NCBI GenBank assembly: GCA_019745195.1
Contig: JAIETL010000003.1
Location: 62,001 to 126,000, forward strand
DNA length: 64,000 bases
From: Beijerinckiaceae bacterium
Lineage (GTDB): Bacteria > Pseudomonadota > Alphaproteobacteria > Rhizobiales > Beijerinckiaceae
Direction of reading: 5' to 3'
In this document: positions 54,716 through 63,762 of the stretch, piece after piece
Layout of the letters: every line of letters begins with the position of its first letter
How positions within the stretch are numbered: position 1 is the first letter of the stretch
Notes under the pieces: model-generated
What the model was told of the DNA's origin: nothing
The model's input: the letters and a program-made list of their open reading frames with translations, nothing else
Databases searched by the model: none
Translations under genes and position numbers: made by a program

Positions 54716-55084
54716 ATGTCAGCCTGGCCGACCGAACTCCGCCTGTCCAAGGATCGCCGTACCCTGCATGTCGCCTTCGAGGACGGTTCGTCCTACGCGC
54801 TCGCAGCCGAACTTCTGCGCGTCGAAAGCCCTTCCGCCGAGGTCCAGGGCCATGGCCCCACGCAGAAGAAGACCGTGCCCGGCAAGGCCGCCGTCGAAAT
54901 CCTGACGGTCGAGCCCGTAGGCCATTACGCGGTCAAGCTGACCTTCGACGACATGCACGACACCGGCATCTATGGCTGGGACTATCTGCGCGAACTCGGC
55001 GAGACGGGCGAGGTGAAGCTGCAGGCTTATCTCGACGAACTGGAGCGGCAGGGGCTGTCGCGGGAGCGGAAGGGGCGGGGATAG
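54716..55084 (+). CDS. DUF971-family protein
   Basis: 122 residues with the gamma-butyrobetaine-hydroxylase N-terminal-like (DUF971) fold: LRLSKDRRTLHVAFEDGSSYALAAELLRVE and VEPVGHYAVKLTFDDMHDTGIYGWDYLREL. In many bacteria a DUF971 gene accompanies Mrp/ApbC Fe-S factors; here it is next to moaA. Cytoplasmic. Function unproven. Confidence 0.85.
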   Translation: MSAWPTELRLSKDRRTLHVAFEDGSSYALAAELLRVESPSAEVQGHGPTQKKTVPGKAAVEILTVEPVGHYAVKLTFDDMHDTGIYGWDYLRELGETGEVKLQAYLDELERQGLSRERKGRG

Positions 55085-55113
55085 CGGCCGTTAGACGTGC
55101 GGGCGTCCCTAAT

Positions 55114-55140
55114 GAAAAGGCCGGCGTTTCCGCCGGCCCT
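55114..55140 (-). terminator. Rho-independent terminator of the L,D-transpeptidase gene
   Basis: On the minus strand GGCCGGCGGAAACGCCGGCC (8-bp stem, 4-base loop; 55119-55126 with 55131-55138) is followed by TTTT. It lies 28 bases after the stop codon of the gene at 55168. Read on the plus strand it lacks a strong T-run, so it serves mainly the minus-strand gene. Confidence 0.8.
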
Positions 55141-55167
55141 CTTCAAAATCCGATGGAGGCGGAGAGC

Positions 55168-55746
55168 TCAGCGCGCGACGACGACGCGGGTCCCGACCTT
55201 CACCCGCTCGTAGAGGTCGATGACGTCCTCGTTCAGCATGCGGATGCAGCCCGACGAGACGGCCTGTCCGATCGTCTCGGGCTCGTTCGAGCCGTGGATG
55301 CGGTAGAGCGTCGAACCGAGATAGAGCGCGCGCGCGCCCATCGGGTTTTCCGGGCCGCCGGGCATGAAGCGCGGCAGGTCGGGGCGGCGCTTCAGCATCT
55401 GGGCCGGCGGGGTCCAGGTCGGCCATTCGGTCTTGCGGGTGATGCTCTGTGAGCCGGCCCAGTCGAAACCGGGGCGGCCGACGCCGACGCCGTAGCGCAT
55501 CGCCTTGCCATCGGGCATGACGAGATAGAGGCGGCGCTCGCTGGTGTTGATCACGATCGTGCCGGGCCGGTGCTTGCCGTCATAGGAGACGATCTCGCGC
55601 GGGATGGCGGTTGCCTGCGCCTTAGCGGGGTCGACCGCCTGGAACAGCGGCTGGCGGGTCAGCGGGTCGATTTCGGCATGGGCGGAAGTGGCGACGCCAA
55701 GCAGGCCAAGGCCGGCGAGCGTGGCCATACGGAAGAAGCGGTTCAT
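55168..55746 (-). CDS. L,D-transpeptidase (YkuD domain)
   Basis: 192 residues with a Sec signal (ATSAHAEID, about residue 24). The catalytic motif is RIHGSNE (His) and SSGCIRM (Cys), the YkuD pattern. VINTSERRLYLVMPDGKAMRY and NPMGARALYL are typical substrate-loop segments. Acts in the periplasm to cross-link peptidoglycan or attach proteins to it. A terminator follows the gene. Confidence 0.93.
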   Translation of the reverse strand: MNRFFRMATLAGLGLLGVATSAHAEIDPLTRQPLFQAVDPAKAQATAIPREIVSYDGKHRPGTIVINTSERRLYLVMPDGKAMRYGVGVGRPGFDWAGSQSITRKTEWPTWTPPAQMLKRRPDLPRFMPGGPENPMGARALYLGSTLYRIHGSNEPETIGQAVSSGCIRMLNEDVIDLYERVKVGTRVVVAR

Positions 55747-55925
55747 CAGGACCTCGGGCGGACGGCGGGGGATCGCGGATCATGAAATTGACCTCAAAAG
55801 GTCAACGTCTTCTCAATTTTCTGTCAGAGTCCCACAATCTCCGCTAGTGCGCGCCCATCACATCGGTGCGAGGCAAAGGGCTTTGCGGCGTCCCGTTGCG
55901 CGTCTGCAACATGATTGCCTAAAGG

Positions 55926-56786
55926 TCAGCTTTTGAGGACGACGCAGGCGCCGCCGCGCTCCCGGATTCGCCCGCACAGCGCCGTCGCCTCGGCGCGCGT
56001 CTGCGCCGGCAGCCTGACGCGGTAGAAGGCGCGCGTGCCCCGGCTGCGCAGCCGCGTGCCGATCACCATCGGGCGCGCCTCGCCGAGGATGGCGCGGTAG
56101 CGCCCGGCGCTGCGCTGGAAGGCCGACAGCGCGCGGGCCTTGACGAAATTCCCGGCGAGCTGGACGCCCCAGGGCGCGAACGCCGCCTCGGCGACGGCTG
56201 GCAGCGGCGCGCGGCCGCCGCGGATCGCCGCGACCGTGACCGCGCACTCGGCATTCGCATCCGGGCCGGCGGACCGCGTCGCAGCGCCGCTGCGCGCATC
56301 GTCGGCCCAATCCTCGGCGGCTGCGCCCGTGATCGCCAGCACATAGGTCTCCGTCTCGAAGGGCAGCCCGCCTCGCCCGGAAAACCAGCTCGCGACGCGC
56401 GCGGGCCCGCCATTATAGGCCGCCGCCGCCAGCCCCCAATTGCCGAAGCGTGTCTTCAGATCGGCCAGCAACTGCGCCGCCTTGGGGATCGCCTGCTCGG
56501 GGTCGAACGGGTCGGCCAGCCCGCGCTCGCGCGCCGTGCCGGGCATGAACTGGGCCACGCCTTGCGCGCCGGCGGGACTGGTGACGCCAGATCGAAAGCT
56601 CGATTCCTGAAAGATCAGCCGGGTCAGGAAGCCGGGCGGTACGCCGTGTCCGGTGGCCGCCGCGTCGATCAGCCGGCACAGGGCCGCGTCGATGCCCGAT
56701 GAGGGCGGTTCCTGCGCCGCCGCTGGCGCAGCCGGCTCGAGCAGCGCCAGCCAGAGCGTGACGACGAGGACGATCGGCGAGGCCAT
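55926..56786 (-). CDS. Lytic transglycosylase (SLT family)
   Basis: 286 residues with a Sec-like N-terminus (VTLWLALLEPAAPAAAQE). The SLT domain contains the catalytic Glu in RLIFQESSFRSGVTSPAGAQ, then GVAQFMPGTARERGL and AAAAYNGGPARV. The C-terminal 110 residues, with a few cysteines, resemble a SPOR-like tail. It cleaves peptidoglycan at N-acetylmuramic acid. The RidA gene lies 15 bases upstream. Confidence 0.88.
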   Translation of the reverse strand: MASPIVLVVTLWLALLEPAAPAAAQEPPSSGIDAALCRLIDAAATGHGVPPGFLTRLIFQESSFRSGVTSPAGAQGVAQFMPGTARERGLADPFDPEQAIPKAAQLLADLKTRFGNWGLAAAAYNGGPARVASWFSGRGGLPFETETYVLAITGAAAEDWADDARSGAATRSAGPDANAECAVTVAAIRGGRAPLPAVAEAAFAPWGVQLAGNFVKARALSAFQRSAGRYRAILGEARPMVIGTRLRSRGTRAFYRVRLPAQTRAEATALCGRIRERGGACVVLKS

Positions 56787-56800
56787 GCCGGCCGGACCCG

Positions 56801-57160
56801 TCAGGCGGTCCGCTTCGCAGCAACGGCGGTGATCTCGATCGCGTAGCCGAGCTGGGCCAGCGCCGCCTGCACCGTCGCGCGGGCTGGCGCATGGCCGGGC
56901 GCGACCCAGCCGTCCCAGACCGCGTTCATCTCGGAAATCTTCGTGATGTCGGTCAGAAAGATCTGGACGCTGAGCAGGCGCTCCCTGCCGCTGCCGGCCT
57001 GCGCCAGCGTGTCATCCAGCAGCGCCAGCACCTCCGCCGTCTGCTCGGCGAGCGACTTGCCCGGCGTCGTCTCGGCGACATGGCCGGCGAGGAAGACGAT
57101 GCCGTTGAAGGCGGCTGCGTCGCACCAGCGCGCGGTCAGGCCGGTTCGTTCGATGGTCAT
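56801..57160 (-). CDS. RidA-family reactive intermediate deaminase
   Basis: 119 residues. The YjgF/RidA fold is seen in FNGIVFLAGHVAETTPGKSLAEQTAEVLALLDDTL, LLSVQIFLTDI and ATVQAALAQLGYAIEITAVA; the substrate-binding Arg is in PARATVQA. It hydrolyses enamine/imine intermediates such as 2-aminoacrylate or another imine. ATG 57160 is chosen; the upstream in-frame codons are unlike the family. Confidence 0.87.
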   Translation of the reverse strand: MTIERTGLTARWCDAAAFNGIVFLAGHVAETTPGKSLAEQTAEVLALLDDTLAQAGSGRERLLSVQIFLTDITKISEMNAVWDGWVAPGHAPARATVQAALAQLGYAIEITAVAAKRTA

Positions 57161-57292
57161 GGCGTCAGGCTCGCTGTCGGTAAATGCGGTCTCACCATAG
57201 GCTGGCGAGCGCATATGCGACCACGACAAAAGCGCGCGCCGCACGTCTCAAGGCCGGGCGCAGCGTCAGAGGTCGGATTTCGATGGAAGGGA

Positions 57293-57367
57293 TGGTGGGC
57301 GACACAGGGATCGAACCTGTGACCACTCCCGTGTGAAGGGAGTGCTCTACCGCTGAGCTAGTCGCCC
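57293..57367 (-). tRNA. tRNA-Val (anticodon CAC)
   Basis: On the minus strand the sequence folds as a cloverleaf: acceptor GGGCGAC paired with GTCGCCC, D-arm TAGCTCAGCGGTAGAGC, anticodon stem CTCCC/GGGAG with loop TTCACAC (anticodon CAC), and T-loop GGTTCGATCC. The discriminator A and an encoded CCA end are present at 57296-57293. It lies between ridA and gph. Confidence 0.95.
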
Positions 57368-57404
57368 GCACCGGCGCTTCTCCTAGTCGCCGCGCCCGGC
57401 GACG

Positions 57405-58094
57405 TCAAGAATGCGCCGCCGCAATCGCCAGAACCTCGCGCACCGCTCCCGCCAACTCGTCGAAATGCTGGATCACCCGGTCGGGATTCAGGCTCTCGAT
57501 CGGCACGTCGGTGTAGCCGAAGGGAACGCAGATCGAGGGGATGCCGGCGGCGCGCGCGGTGTCGATGTCGGTGCGCGAATCGCCGACCATCACGGCGCGT
57601 GCCGGATCGCCGCCCGCCGCCTCGATCGTCAGCGTGAGATGGCGCGGATCGGGCTTGTGGAAGGGGAAGCTGTCGCGCCCCGCCACGGCGGCGAAGCGAT
57701 CCGTGATGCCGAAATGGTCGAGGATCAGGCGCGTATGCAGGATCGGCTTGTTGGTGCAGACCGCCAGCTTGAAGCCTTCCGCTGCGAGCGTCGCCATCGC
57801 CTCCAGCACGCCGTCATGGATGAAGCTGTCGGAGGCGACATCCTCGGCATAGATCAGCAGAAAATCCTCGAAGAGCCGCTCCAGCGTCTCAGGATCGAGC
57901 GGCTTGCCGGAAACGCGGAAGCCGCGCTCGATCAGCGCGCGCGCCCCGGCCCCGACCAGTTCGCGCGCCCGCTCCAGCGGCAGGGTCGGAAGCTGCTCCC
58001 TGACCAGGATGACATTGAGCACGCGCATGATGTCGGGCGCGGTCTCGGCCAGGGTGCCGTCGAGATCGAACACGACGATGGGGGCGAGGGTCAT
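57405..58094 (-). CDS. gph: Phosphoglycolate phosphatase
   Basis: 229 residues of the HAD superfamily. VVFDLDGTLAETAPDI holds the nucleophile and acid/base Asp, AVCTNKP the motif II Thr, HKPDP the motif III Lys, and MVGDSRTDIDTARAAG motif IV. A cap domain lies at about residues 20-85. It removes 2-phosphoglycolate formed from DNA repair or oxygenation. ATG 58094 matches the family start. Confidence 0.9.
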   Translation of the reverse strand: MTLAPIVVFDLDGTLAETAPDIMRVLNVILVREQLPTLPLERARELVGAGARALIERGFRVSGKPLDPETLERLFEDFLLIYAEDVASDSFIHDGVLEAMATLAAEGFKLAVCTNKPILHTRLILDHFGITDRFAAVAGRDSFPFHKPDPRHLTLTIEAAGGDPARAVMVGDSRTDIDTARAAGIPSICVPFGYTDVPIESLNPDRVIQHFDELAGAVREVLAIAAAHS

Positions 58095-58143
58095 GAATGG
58101 CTCCGGCGGTTGGCCTCCGGCGCATAAAGGGCGTCGCGTCGGG

Positions 58144-58188
58144 GTTGGCAAGTCGGGGGCTGGCAAGTCGGAGGTTGGCGAGCGGGAG
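58144..58188. repeat. Three tandem 15-base repeats
   Basis: GTTGGCAAGTCGGGG, GCTGGCAAGTCGGAG and GTTGGCGAGCGGGAG follow each other without gaps in the intergenic region between gph and the next gene. The third copy has diverged. It may be a short variable tandem repeat; no protein is likely to be made from it. Confidence 0.75.
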
Positions 58189-58266
58189 ATCGCGCATCGA
58201 ACCGTCGCCGCCGGGATGATAGGCTGCCCGCGATTCGGCGGTCTGGCCGTCGTGGAGGGTTGCGCC

Positions 58267-58656
58267 GTGGTGTCGATGGGTCTGGAGCGGCTGGGCGGTC
58301 TCGTCAGAGGCTTTGCACTGATGGCGGCGTGGCTGATGTCGGCCGGCGGAGCGCTCGCCGCGCCCTTCGAGTTCGCGCCCGCGCCGCAGAACGACCTCAA
58401 CCGCATCTACAGGGTCGACCGCGCCACCGGCGAGGTCGGAGCCTGCCAGTTCCAGCTCAAGGATGGCGGCGTCGGCATCACCATCTGCTTCCCGGCCGGC
58501 GAGGGCGCAGGCCCGCAGGCGCCGAGCGACTATCTGCTCGTGCCGTCGCGCCATGAGCGCGAGGGCGGCATCTTCCGCGTCAATGTCCGCACCGGCGAGA
58601 TGAGCATCTGCTACGTCTTCGACGACAAGGTCGTCTGCACGCCGCAGGCGAAATGA
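58267..58656 (+). CDS. Small secreted protein of unknown function
   Basis: 129 residues from GTG 58267, which has GGAGGG seven bases upstream; ATG 58276 is an alternative. A Sec signal (about residues 12-30, SAGGALAAP) leads to a small domain with two similar halves, each holding R(A/V)xTGExxx[16 protein letters not shown] and [13 protein letters not shown]. The cysteine pairs suggest disulfides. I do not recognise the family. Its stop overlaps the rpiA start by 4 bases. Confidence 0.7.
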   Translation: MVSMGLERLGGLVRGFALMAAWLMSAGGALAAPFEFAPAPQNDLNRIYRVDRATGEVGACQFQLKDGGVGITICFPAGEGAGPQAPSDYLLVPSRHEREGGIFRVNVRTGEMSICYVFDDKVVCTPQAK

Positions 58657-59393
58657 CGGGGCTCCCGACCGAGCCTGAAGCAAGGATGCCGATGAACCCA
58701 GACGATCTGAAGAAGCTCGCCGCAGCCCGCGCACTCGAACTGGTGCGGCCGGGCATGCGGCTGGGCCTCGGCACGGGCTCGACCGCGAAGCATTTCGTCG
58801 ATCTGCTGGGAGCGCGCGTCGCCGGCGGGCTCGATGTCCTTTGCGTCGCGACCTCGCAGGCGACGCAGGCGCAGGCGCTCGCGCTCGGCATCACCATGTC
58901 GAGCCTCGACGAGACGCCGGAACTCGACCTTACCGTGGACGGGGCCGACGAGATCGACCCCGAACTGCGGCTGATCAAGGGCGGCGGCGCGGCTCATCTG
59001 CGCGAGAAGATCGTCGCCAGCGCCTCCCGCCGCATGATCGTCATTGCCGACGAGACCAAGCTGGTCGAGCGGCTGGGGCGCTATCCGCTGCCGATCGAAG
59101 TCGTGCCGTTCGGGCTGGAGACGACGCGGCGCGCGGTGGCCACGGCCATCGAATCGGCCGGAGAGTCCGGCGAACTGGTGTTGCGGCGTCGCCCGGACGG
59201 CTCCGCGCTCGTCACCGACAACGCCAACCACATCCTCGACGCGCATCTGCACGCGATCGGCGCGCCGGAACGGCTCGCGACCGCACTGAACGCCGTGCCC
59301 GGCATGGTCGAGCACGGCCTTTTCCTCGGCATCGCGTCCGGCGCGATTCTGGCCGGCGAGGGCGGTCTGCGGTTGCTCGGAGCAATCGAGTGA
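58653..59393 (+). CDS. rpiA: Ribose-5-phosphate isomerase A
   Basis: 246 residues. [48 protein letters not shown] and [21 protein letters not shown] are the RpiA signature segments, with the catalytic Asp/Lys/Glu around the second. It interconverts ribose 5-phosphate and ribulose 5-phosphate. ATG 58653 overlaps the preceding stop; ATG 58692, six bases after AAGG, fits the family's start better and would give 233 residues. Confidence 0.95.
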   Translation: MTGLPTEPEARMPMNPDDLKKLAAARALELVRPGMRLGLGTGSTAKHFVDLLGARVAGGLDVLCVATSQATQAQALALGITMSSLDETPELDLTVDGADEIDPELRLIKGGGAAHLREKIVASASRRMIVIADETKLVERLGRYPLPIEVVPFGLETTRRAVATAIESAGESGELVLRRRPDGSALVTDNANHILDAHLHAIGAPERLATALNAVPGMVEHGLFLGIASGAILAGEGGLRLLGAIE

Positions 59394-59455
59394 TTCCCAC
59401 GGCAGGAAAAGCGCGCTAAGGGGGCCGCATCGCGCGGTCGCCCGGCCGCCCCACC

Positions 59456-60010
59456 ATGAAGGTTTCCATGGCCATGTTCCGTCACCATCTCGCCGCCGCG
59501 GCGTTCGCGCTCGTCCTTCCCGCCATGACGGTCTCGATGACGGTCTGCCGGCCCGCCGTCGCGCAGACGGCCGCGCCTGTGGCGTCGCCGCTGTCGGCGT
59601 CGCACATCCAGGCGGCGCGCGAGGTGCTGGAACTGACCGGCATCACCGCGACCTTCGAGCAGATCTTCACCGAGTTTCGCGACAACACGCGCCAGCTCGT
59701 CACGACGACGCGTCCCGAGATGCTGAAGGACCTCGACGAGGTCGTGGCCTTGCTGAAGCCGGAGGCCGACAAGCGCCGTGAGGACATCACACTCGGCGCC
59801 ACGGAGGTGTTCGCGCGCCGCTTCACCGAAGCCGATCTGAAGGAGATCGCGGTGTTCTTCCGTTCGCCGGTCGGCCAGCGCTATCAGTCGCTGCGCAACA
59901 CGGCGCTCGAGGAGGTGTTCAAGCTGCTCACGCCCTGGAGCCTGCAGACCAGCAATTTCCTGTTCGACCGCTTCGCCGAGGAAATGCGCAAGCGCGGCCA
60001 TAATCTCTGA
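59456..60010 (+). CDS. DUF2059-family periplasmic protein
   Basis: 184 residues with a signal peptide (AVAQ, about residue 36). The helical domain SHIQAAREVLELTGI ... FTEADLKEIAVFFRSPVGQRYQS is DUF2059. The family is widespread and uncharacterised. ATG 59456 is used; the internal Met at residue 6 may be the true start because it directly precedes the hydrophobic core. Confidence 0.87.
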   Translation: MKVSMAMFRHHLAAAAFALVLPAMTVSMTVCRPAVAQTAAPVASPLSASHIQAAREVLELTGITATFEQIFTEFRDNTRQLVTTTRPEMLKDLDEVVALLKPEADKRREDITLGATEVFARRFTEADLKEIAVFFRSPVGQRYQSLRNTALEEVFKLLTPWSLQTSNFLFDRFAEEMRKRGHNL

Positions 60011-60031
60011 CCGCCCTATCGTCGCGCCGCC

Positions 60032-60502
60032 CTACAGGGAGGCGGCGGCGCTCGGTGTCGGCGACTTTTCGCGATCGGGCCGGGGCTCGATCTCGGCGAA
60101 CATCTCCAGCACGTTGCCGTCCGGGTCGCGGAAAAACAGCGTTCGGTGGCCGAACGGCTGGTCGGTTGGTGGCGAGAGCAGGGCGATGCCGGCCTGCCGC
60201 AACTCCTCGGCGCATTGATCGACCTGCTCGAGGCTGACCCTGAAGGCGAGCTGAAGCGCCGCGCTGCCTGCCGGCAACAGCGCCTCCGTCGGAGTTCGGC
60301 GTGGTCTGGCCAGCGTCAGCGTATTGGGGCCGATCTGGTACTCGATCCAGTCCGCCGAAAGCTCCCGGTGCAGCCGGAGGCCAAGCACATCTTCGTAGAA
60401 GCGGCGCATCGCCTCCATGTCACGCGCGAAGATGACCGTGTAGTCGATCGCGCGGATGCTCTGGAACGCCGAGCCGGCGCCCGCGCCAGGCATCGGCGTC
60501 AA
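60032..60502 (-). CDS. VOC-family (glyoxalase-like) protein
   Basis: 156 residues with one glyoxalase/bleomycin-resistance fold: [26 protein letters not shown] and [19 protein letters not shown] carry metal-binding residues (His/Glu). The last 20 residues are variable. Its start overlaps the tctA stop by 4 bases, so it is expressed with the transporter. Substrate unknown. Confidence 0.85.
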   Translation of the reverse strand: MTPMPGAGAGSAFQSIRAIDYTVIFARDMEAMRRFYEDVLGLRLHRELSADWIEYQIGPNTLTLARPRRTPTEALLPAGSAALQLAFRVSLEQVDQCAEELRQAGIALLSPPTDQPFGHRTLFFRDPDGNVLEMFAEIEPRPDREKSPTPSAAASL

Positions 60503-61998
60503 TCCTCCGCCGCCTTGAACCGGTTCATCCCTTTCATCACGAAGGGGGCCACCAGCGCGATGAACGAAATGCCCAGCAGCGTCGCCGAGCCAGGATTCTC
60601 CAGCAGGATCATCGGGTCGCCGAGGCTGATCTGCAGCGCGCGCCGCAGTTGCGCCTCCGCCATCGGCCCCAGGATGAGGCCGACCACCATCGGCGCGACG
60701 GGATAGTCGTAGCGTCGCATCAGATAGCCGAGATAGCCGAAGCCGAACAGGAAGCCGAGCTCAACGGGAGAGGGATTGACGGCGAGCGTCCCCATCGTCG
60801 CGAAGACGATGATGCCGGCATAGAGCCAGGGCTGCGGCACGCCGAGCAGCCTGACCCAGAGCCCTATCAGCGGCAGGTTCAGGATGACCAGCATGACGTT
60901 GGCGATGAAGAGGGAAGCGATCAGGCCCCAGACCAGGTCGGGCTTCTCGGCGAAGAGCAGCGGGCCGGGGTTGAGCCCGTATTGCTGGAAGCCGGCCAGC
61001 ATGATCGCGGCCGTCGCCGAGGTCGGCAGGCCGAGCGTCAGGAGCGGCACCAGCGTGCCTGCCGCCGAGGCGTTGTTGGCGGCCTCGGGCCCCGCCACTC
61101 CCTCGATCGCGCCCTTGCCGAACTCTTCCGGGAATTTGCAGAGTTTCTTCTCGGTGGAATAGCTCAGGAAGGTCGGCACCTCCGCGCCGCCCGCCGGCAG
61201 CGCGCCGATCGGGAAACCGAAGGCCGTGCCGCGCAGCCAGGGCGCCCAGGAGCGTTTCCAGTCCTGCTTCGTCATCCACAGCGAGCCCTTGATCGGGATG
61301 ATCTCCTCGGGTTCGCGCAGGCGCTTCGACGCCACGAACAGCGCCTCGCCGACCGCGAACAGGCCGACCGCAAGCGTCGTCACCTCGATGCCGTTGAGCA
61401 GTTCGGGCACGCCGAAGGACATTCGCGCCTGGCCGGTCAGCTTGTCGATGCCGACGAGCCCGAGCATGATCCCAAGGAACAAGCTGGTCAGCCCGCGTAG
61501 CGGCGAATCGCCGAATGTCGCCGAGACGGTCACGAACGCCAGAATCATCAGCGCGAAATAGTCCCACGGCCCGAACTGGATCGCGATCTCGACCAGCCAG
61601 GGCGCGAGGAAGGCAAGCCCGATCGTCGCGATAAGCCCCGCGACGAAGGAGCCTATCGCGGCCGTCGCCAGCGCCGGGCCGCCGCGTCCGGCCTTGGCCA
61701 TCTTCGAGCCTTCGAGCGCGGTCGCGAGCGAAGCGCTCTCGCCCGGCGCGTTGAGCAGGATCGCGGTGGTCGAGCCGCCATACATGCCGCCGTAATAGAT
61801 GCCGGCGAACATGATCAGCGACCCGGCCGGATCCATCTTGAACGTCACCGGCAGCAACAGCGCCACCGTCAGCGCCGGGCCGATGCCCGGCAGCACGCCG
61901 ACCGCCGTGCCGAGGAAGACGCCGACGAGGCAGAAGAGCAGCTTGGTCGGTTCGAGCGCGACCGAGAAGCCGTTGGCGAGCGCGAGCAGGGTATCCAT
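60499..61998 (-). CDS. tctA: Tripartite tricarboxylate transporter, large permease
   Basis: 499 residues with about 12 hydrophobic segments. [21 protein letters not shown] and [21 protein letters not shown] are the TctA family hallmarks, the latter holding the conserved Gly-rich motif; [23 protein letters not shown] repeats the theme in the second half. It imports a carboxylate with TctB and TctC. Order on the minus strand is tctC, tctB, tctA, VOC. Confidence 0.94.
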   Translation of the reverse strand: MDTLLALANGFSVALEPTKLLFCLVGVFLGTAVGVLPGIGPALTVALLLPVTFKMDPAGSLIMFAGIYYGGMYGGSTTAILLNAPGESASLATALEGSKMAKAGRGGPALATAAIGSFVAGLIATIGLAFLAPWLVEIAIQFGPWDYFALMILAFVTVSATFGDSPLRGLTSLFLGIMLGLVGIDKLTGQARMSFGVPELLNGIEVTTLAVGLFAVGEALFVASKRLREPEEIIPIKGSLWMTKQDWKRSWAPWLRGTAFGFPIGALPAGGAEVPTFLSYSTEKKLCKFPEEFGKGAIEGVAGPEAANNASAAGTLVPLLTLGLPTSATAAIMLAGFQQYGLNPGPLLFAEKPDLVWGLIASLFIANVMLVILNLPLIGLWVRLLGVPQPWLYAGIIVFATMGTLAVNPSPVELGFLFGFGYLGYLMRRYDYPVAPMVVGLILGPMAEAQLRRALQISLGDPMILLENPGSATLLGISFIALVAPFVMKGMNRFKAAED

Positions 61999-62010
61999 CG
62001 GGCTGCGTCC

Positions 62011-62490
62011 TCAAACCAGAAGGCGTTCGAGCGGCCCCGCCGGGAGCAGCAGCGTGAGGAGCTTGGCGAAGACGAGGAAGATCACGAGGCCGAGCCCGGC
62101 CCCGATGGCGAGATCGACCGCCAGCGCCCGACGCCCGAAGCCGCGTGCCACGCTGGCGAAGACCAGCGCCGTCGCGATCACGAAGCCGCCGCCGAGGCCG
62201 ATCACCGCGACGAAGGCGACGAGGCCGCCAATGATCCACGCGACAGCGCCGCCATCCGCCGCTTCCGGCTTCGGCAGACCGCCGCGAAAGGCGACGGCCA
62301 GATGGGCGAGTCCGAGCAGGCCTAGTCCGCAGGCGACGACATAAGGCATCGCCGTCGGTCCGACGCCGTAGGTCGAGACGATGGTCTGGCGGCTGATGTC
62401 GTAGAGCACGATGCCGGCGGCCGCGAAGAGCAGGCCGGCGACGACCAGAGCGGGAATGTCGAACCCGCGTGCGGGATTATCTGGCGTCAT
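62011..62490 (-). CDS. tctB: Tripartite tricarboxylate transporter, small permease
   Basis: 159 residues with four hydrophobic segments, beginning IPALVVAGLLFAAAGIVLYD. Length and layout agree with TctB. It lies 12 bases before tctA and about 90 bases after tctC, with a hairpin in the latter gap. Works only with the other two subunits. Confidence 0.87.
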   Translation of the reverse strand: MTPDNPARGFDIPALVVAGLLFAAAGIVLYDISRQTIVSTYGVGPTAMPYVVACGLGLLGLAHLAVAFRGGLPKPEAADGGAVAWIIGGLVAFVAVIGLGGGFVIATALVFASVARGFGRRALAVDLAIGAGLGLVIFLVFAKLLTLLLPAGPLERLLV

Positions 62491-62537
62491 GGTGGCCTTC
62501 CGGCTGCTGCGGCGGGACCCGAGGCCCCGATGAAGGA

Positions 62538-62557
62538 GGGGCCGGTCGCCCGGCCCC
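62538..62557. promoter_or_regulatory. Stem-loop between tctC and tctB
   Basis: GGGGCCGG pairs with CCGGCCCC around TCGC (62538-62545 with 62550-62557). No T-run follows. As with the hairpin at 42237, it may hold more mRNA for the periplasmic binding protein than for the permeases. Confidence 0.65.
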
Positions 62558-62581
62558 GTAAGGTCGCCTACGTCTGCGGGC

Positions 62582-63547
62582 TCACTTCACCAGCCCGACT
62601 TCGCGCATCACCTTCTCCACCCGGACCTCTTCGCCCTTCAGGAAGGTCTCGAAGTCGGCGCTGCCGAGATACGCATCGTCCCAGCCGCGGGCCTTGAGGA
62701 TTTCGGCCCATTCCTTCGACTTCGCCATCTTCTCGATCGCGTCGCCCAGCGTCTTGCGCTGCTCGGCGGTGATACCGGGAGGGGCGACCACGGAACGCCA
62801 GTTCAGCACCTCGAGATTGACGCCCTGCTCCTTGAAGGTCGGGGCGTCGGGTGCGTTGGCGAGGCGCGCGGAGGACGTGACGCCGATGACGCGCAGCTTG
62901 CCGGCCTTGATCTGGCCTTCGAACTCGCCATAGCCGGAGACGCCGGCGGTGACGCGGCCGCCGAGCATCGCCGCCAGCGCCTCGCCGCCGCCGGAGAACG
63001 GGATATAGTTGATCTTGCTGGCGTCGGCGCCGACCGTGCCGGCGAAGAGCGCCGCCAGGATGTGGTCCGCGCCGCCCGCCGAGCCGCCGGCCCAGGTGAC
63101 CTTGGCCGGATCGGCCTTGACCCGATCTGCCAGATCCTTGGCGTCCTTCACCGGCGAATTCGCCGGCACGACCACGACCAGAGCCTCGGCGGTCAGCCGG
63201 GCGATCGGCGTCGTCTGCGCCAGCGTTACCGGCGACTTGTTGAGCAGGATGGCGCCGACCATGACGAAGCCGTTCACCATCAGCGTCGAGCCGTCGCCCT
63301 TGTTCGATGTGGCGAGCTGGGCGAGGCCGATCGTGCCGCCGGCTCCGGGCACGTTGGAAACCTGCACGCTCTTGGCGACGCCCGACGCCGTCAGCGCCTG
63401 CTGCATCGAGCGGGCGGTGCCGTCCCAGCCGCCGCCGGGCGCGGCCGGAGCCATGATCTTGAGTTCGAGCTGGGCGAAGGCAGCCGTGGTCAGGCCGGCC
63501 AGGGCGACCGCCGTCACGGCGGTGCGCTTCAGAATGGATGTTAGCAT
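62582..63547 (-). CDS. tctC: Tripartite tricarboxylate transporter, periplasmic binding protein
   Basis: 321 residues with a Sec signal (AAFAQ). IMAPAAPGGGWDGTARSMQ, VSNVPGAGGTIGLAQ and ADHILAALFA match TctC/Bug proteins. GGGAGGAACCACC precedes ATG 63547. The ligand is a di- or tricarboxylate; citrate is the classic one, but is not proven here. First gene of the operon. Confidence 0.92.
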   Translation of the reverse strand: MLTSILKRTAVTAVALAGLTTAAFAQLELKIMAPAAPGGGWDGTARSMQQALTASGVAKSVQVSNVPGAGGTIGLAQLATSNKGDGSTLMVNGFVMVGAILLNKSPVTLAQTTPIARLTAEALVVVVPANSPVKDAKDLADRVKADPAKVTWAGGSAGGADHILAALFAGTVGADASKINYIPFSGGGEALAAMLGGRVTAGVSGYGEFEGQIKAGKLRVIGVTSSARLANAPDAPTFKEQGVNLEVLNWRSVVAPPGITAEQRKTLGDAIEKMAKSKEWAEILKARGWDDAYLGSADFETFLKGEEVRVEKVMREVGLVK

Positions 63548-63762
63548 GGTGGTTCCTCCCATCGCGGATTTTCCGCTGGTTCCCGTCGGCAGTGGCGCGT
63601 TGACGCAGCTCCCGTCAATTGCTCCAGATTGCATAATCTCAAGTCAAGGTCTTTCGCATGGCGGCCACGTTGCGGGAAGAGACATGGCGCTCCGGGCAGG
63701 CCGCTCCCGATCACGCGGCTTTTGCTTTGCCGGCCGGTTCGTGATCGCGTAAGCGCTCCGCC

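Noticed and set aside
58653..58691. First 13 codons of rpiA
   Set aside because: They may be untranslated: ATG 58692 has a better ribosome site and family start. Kept in the feature but flagged.
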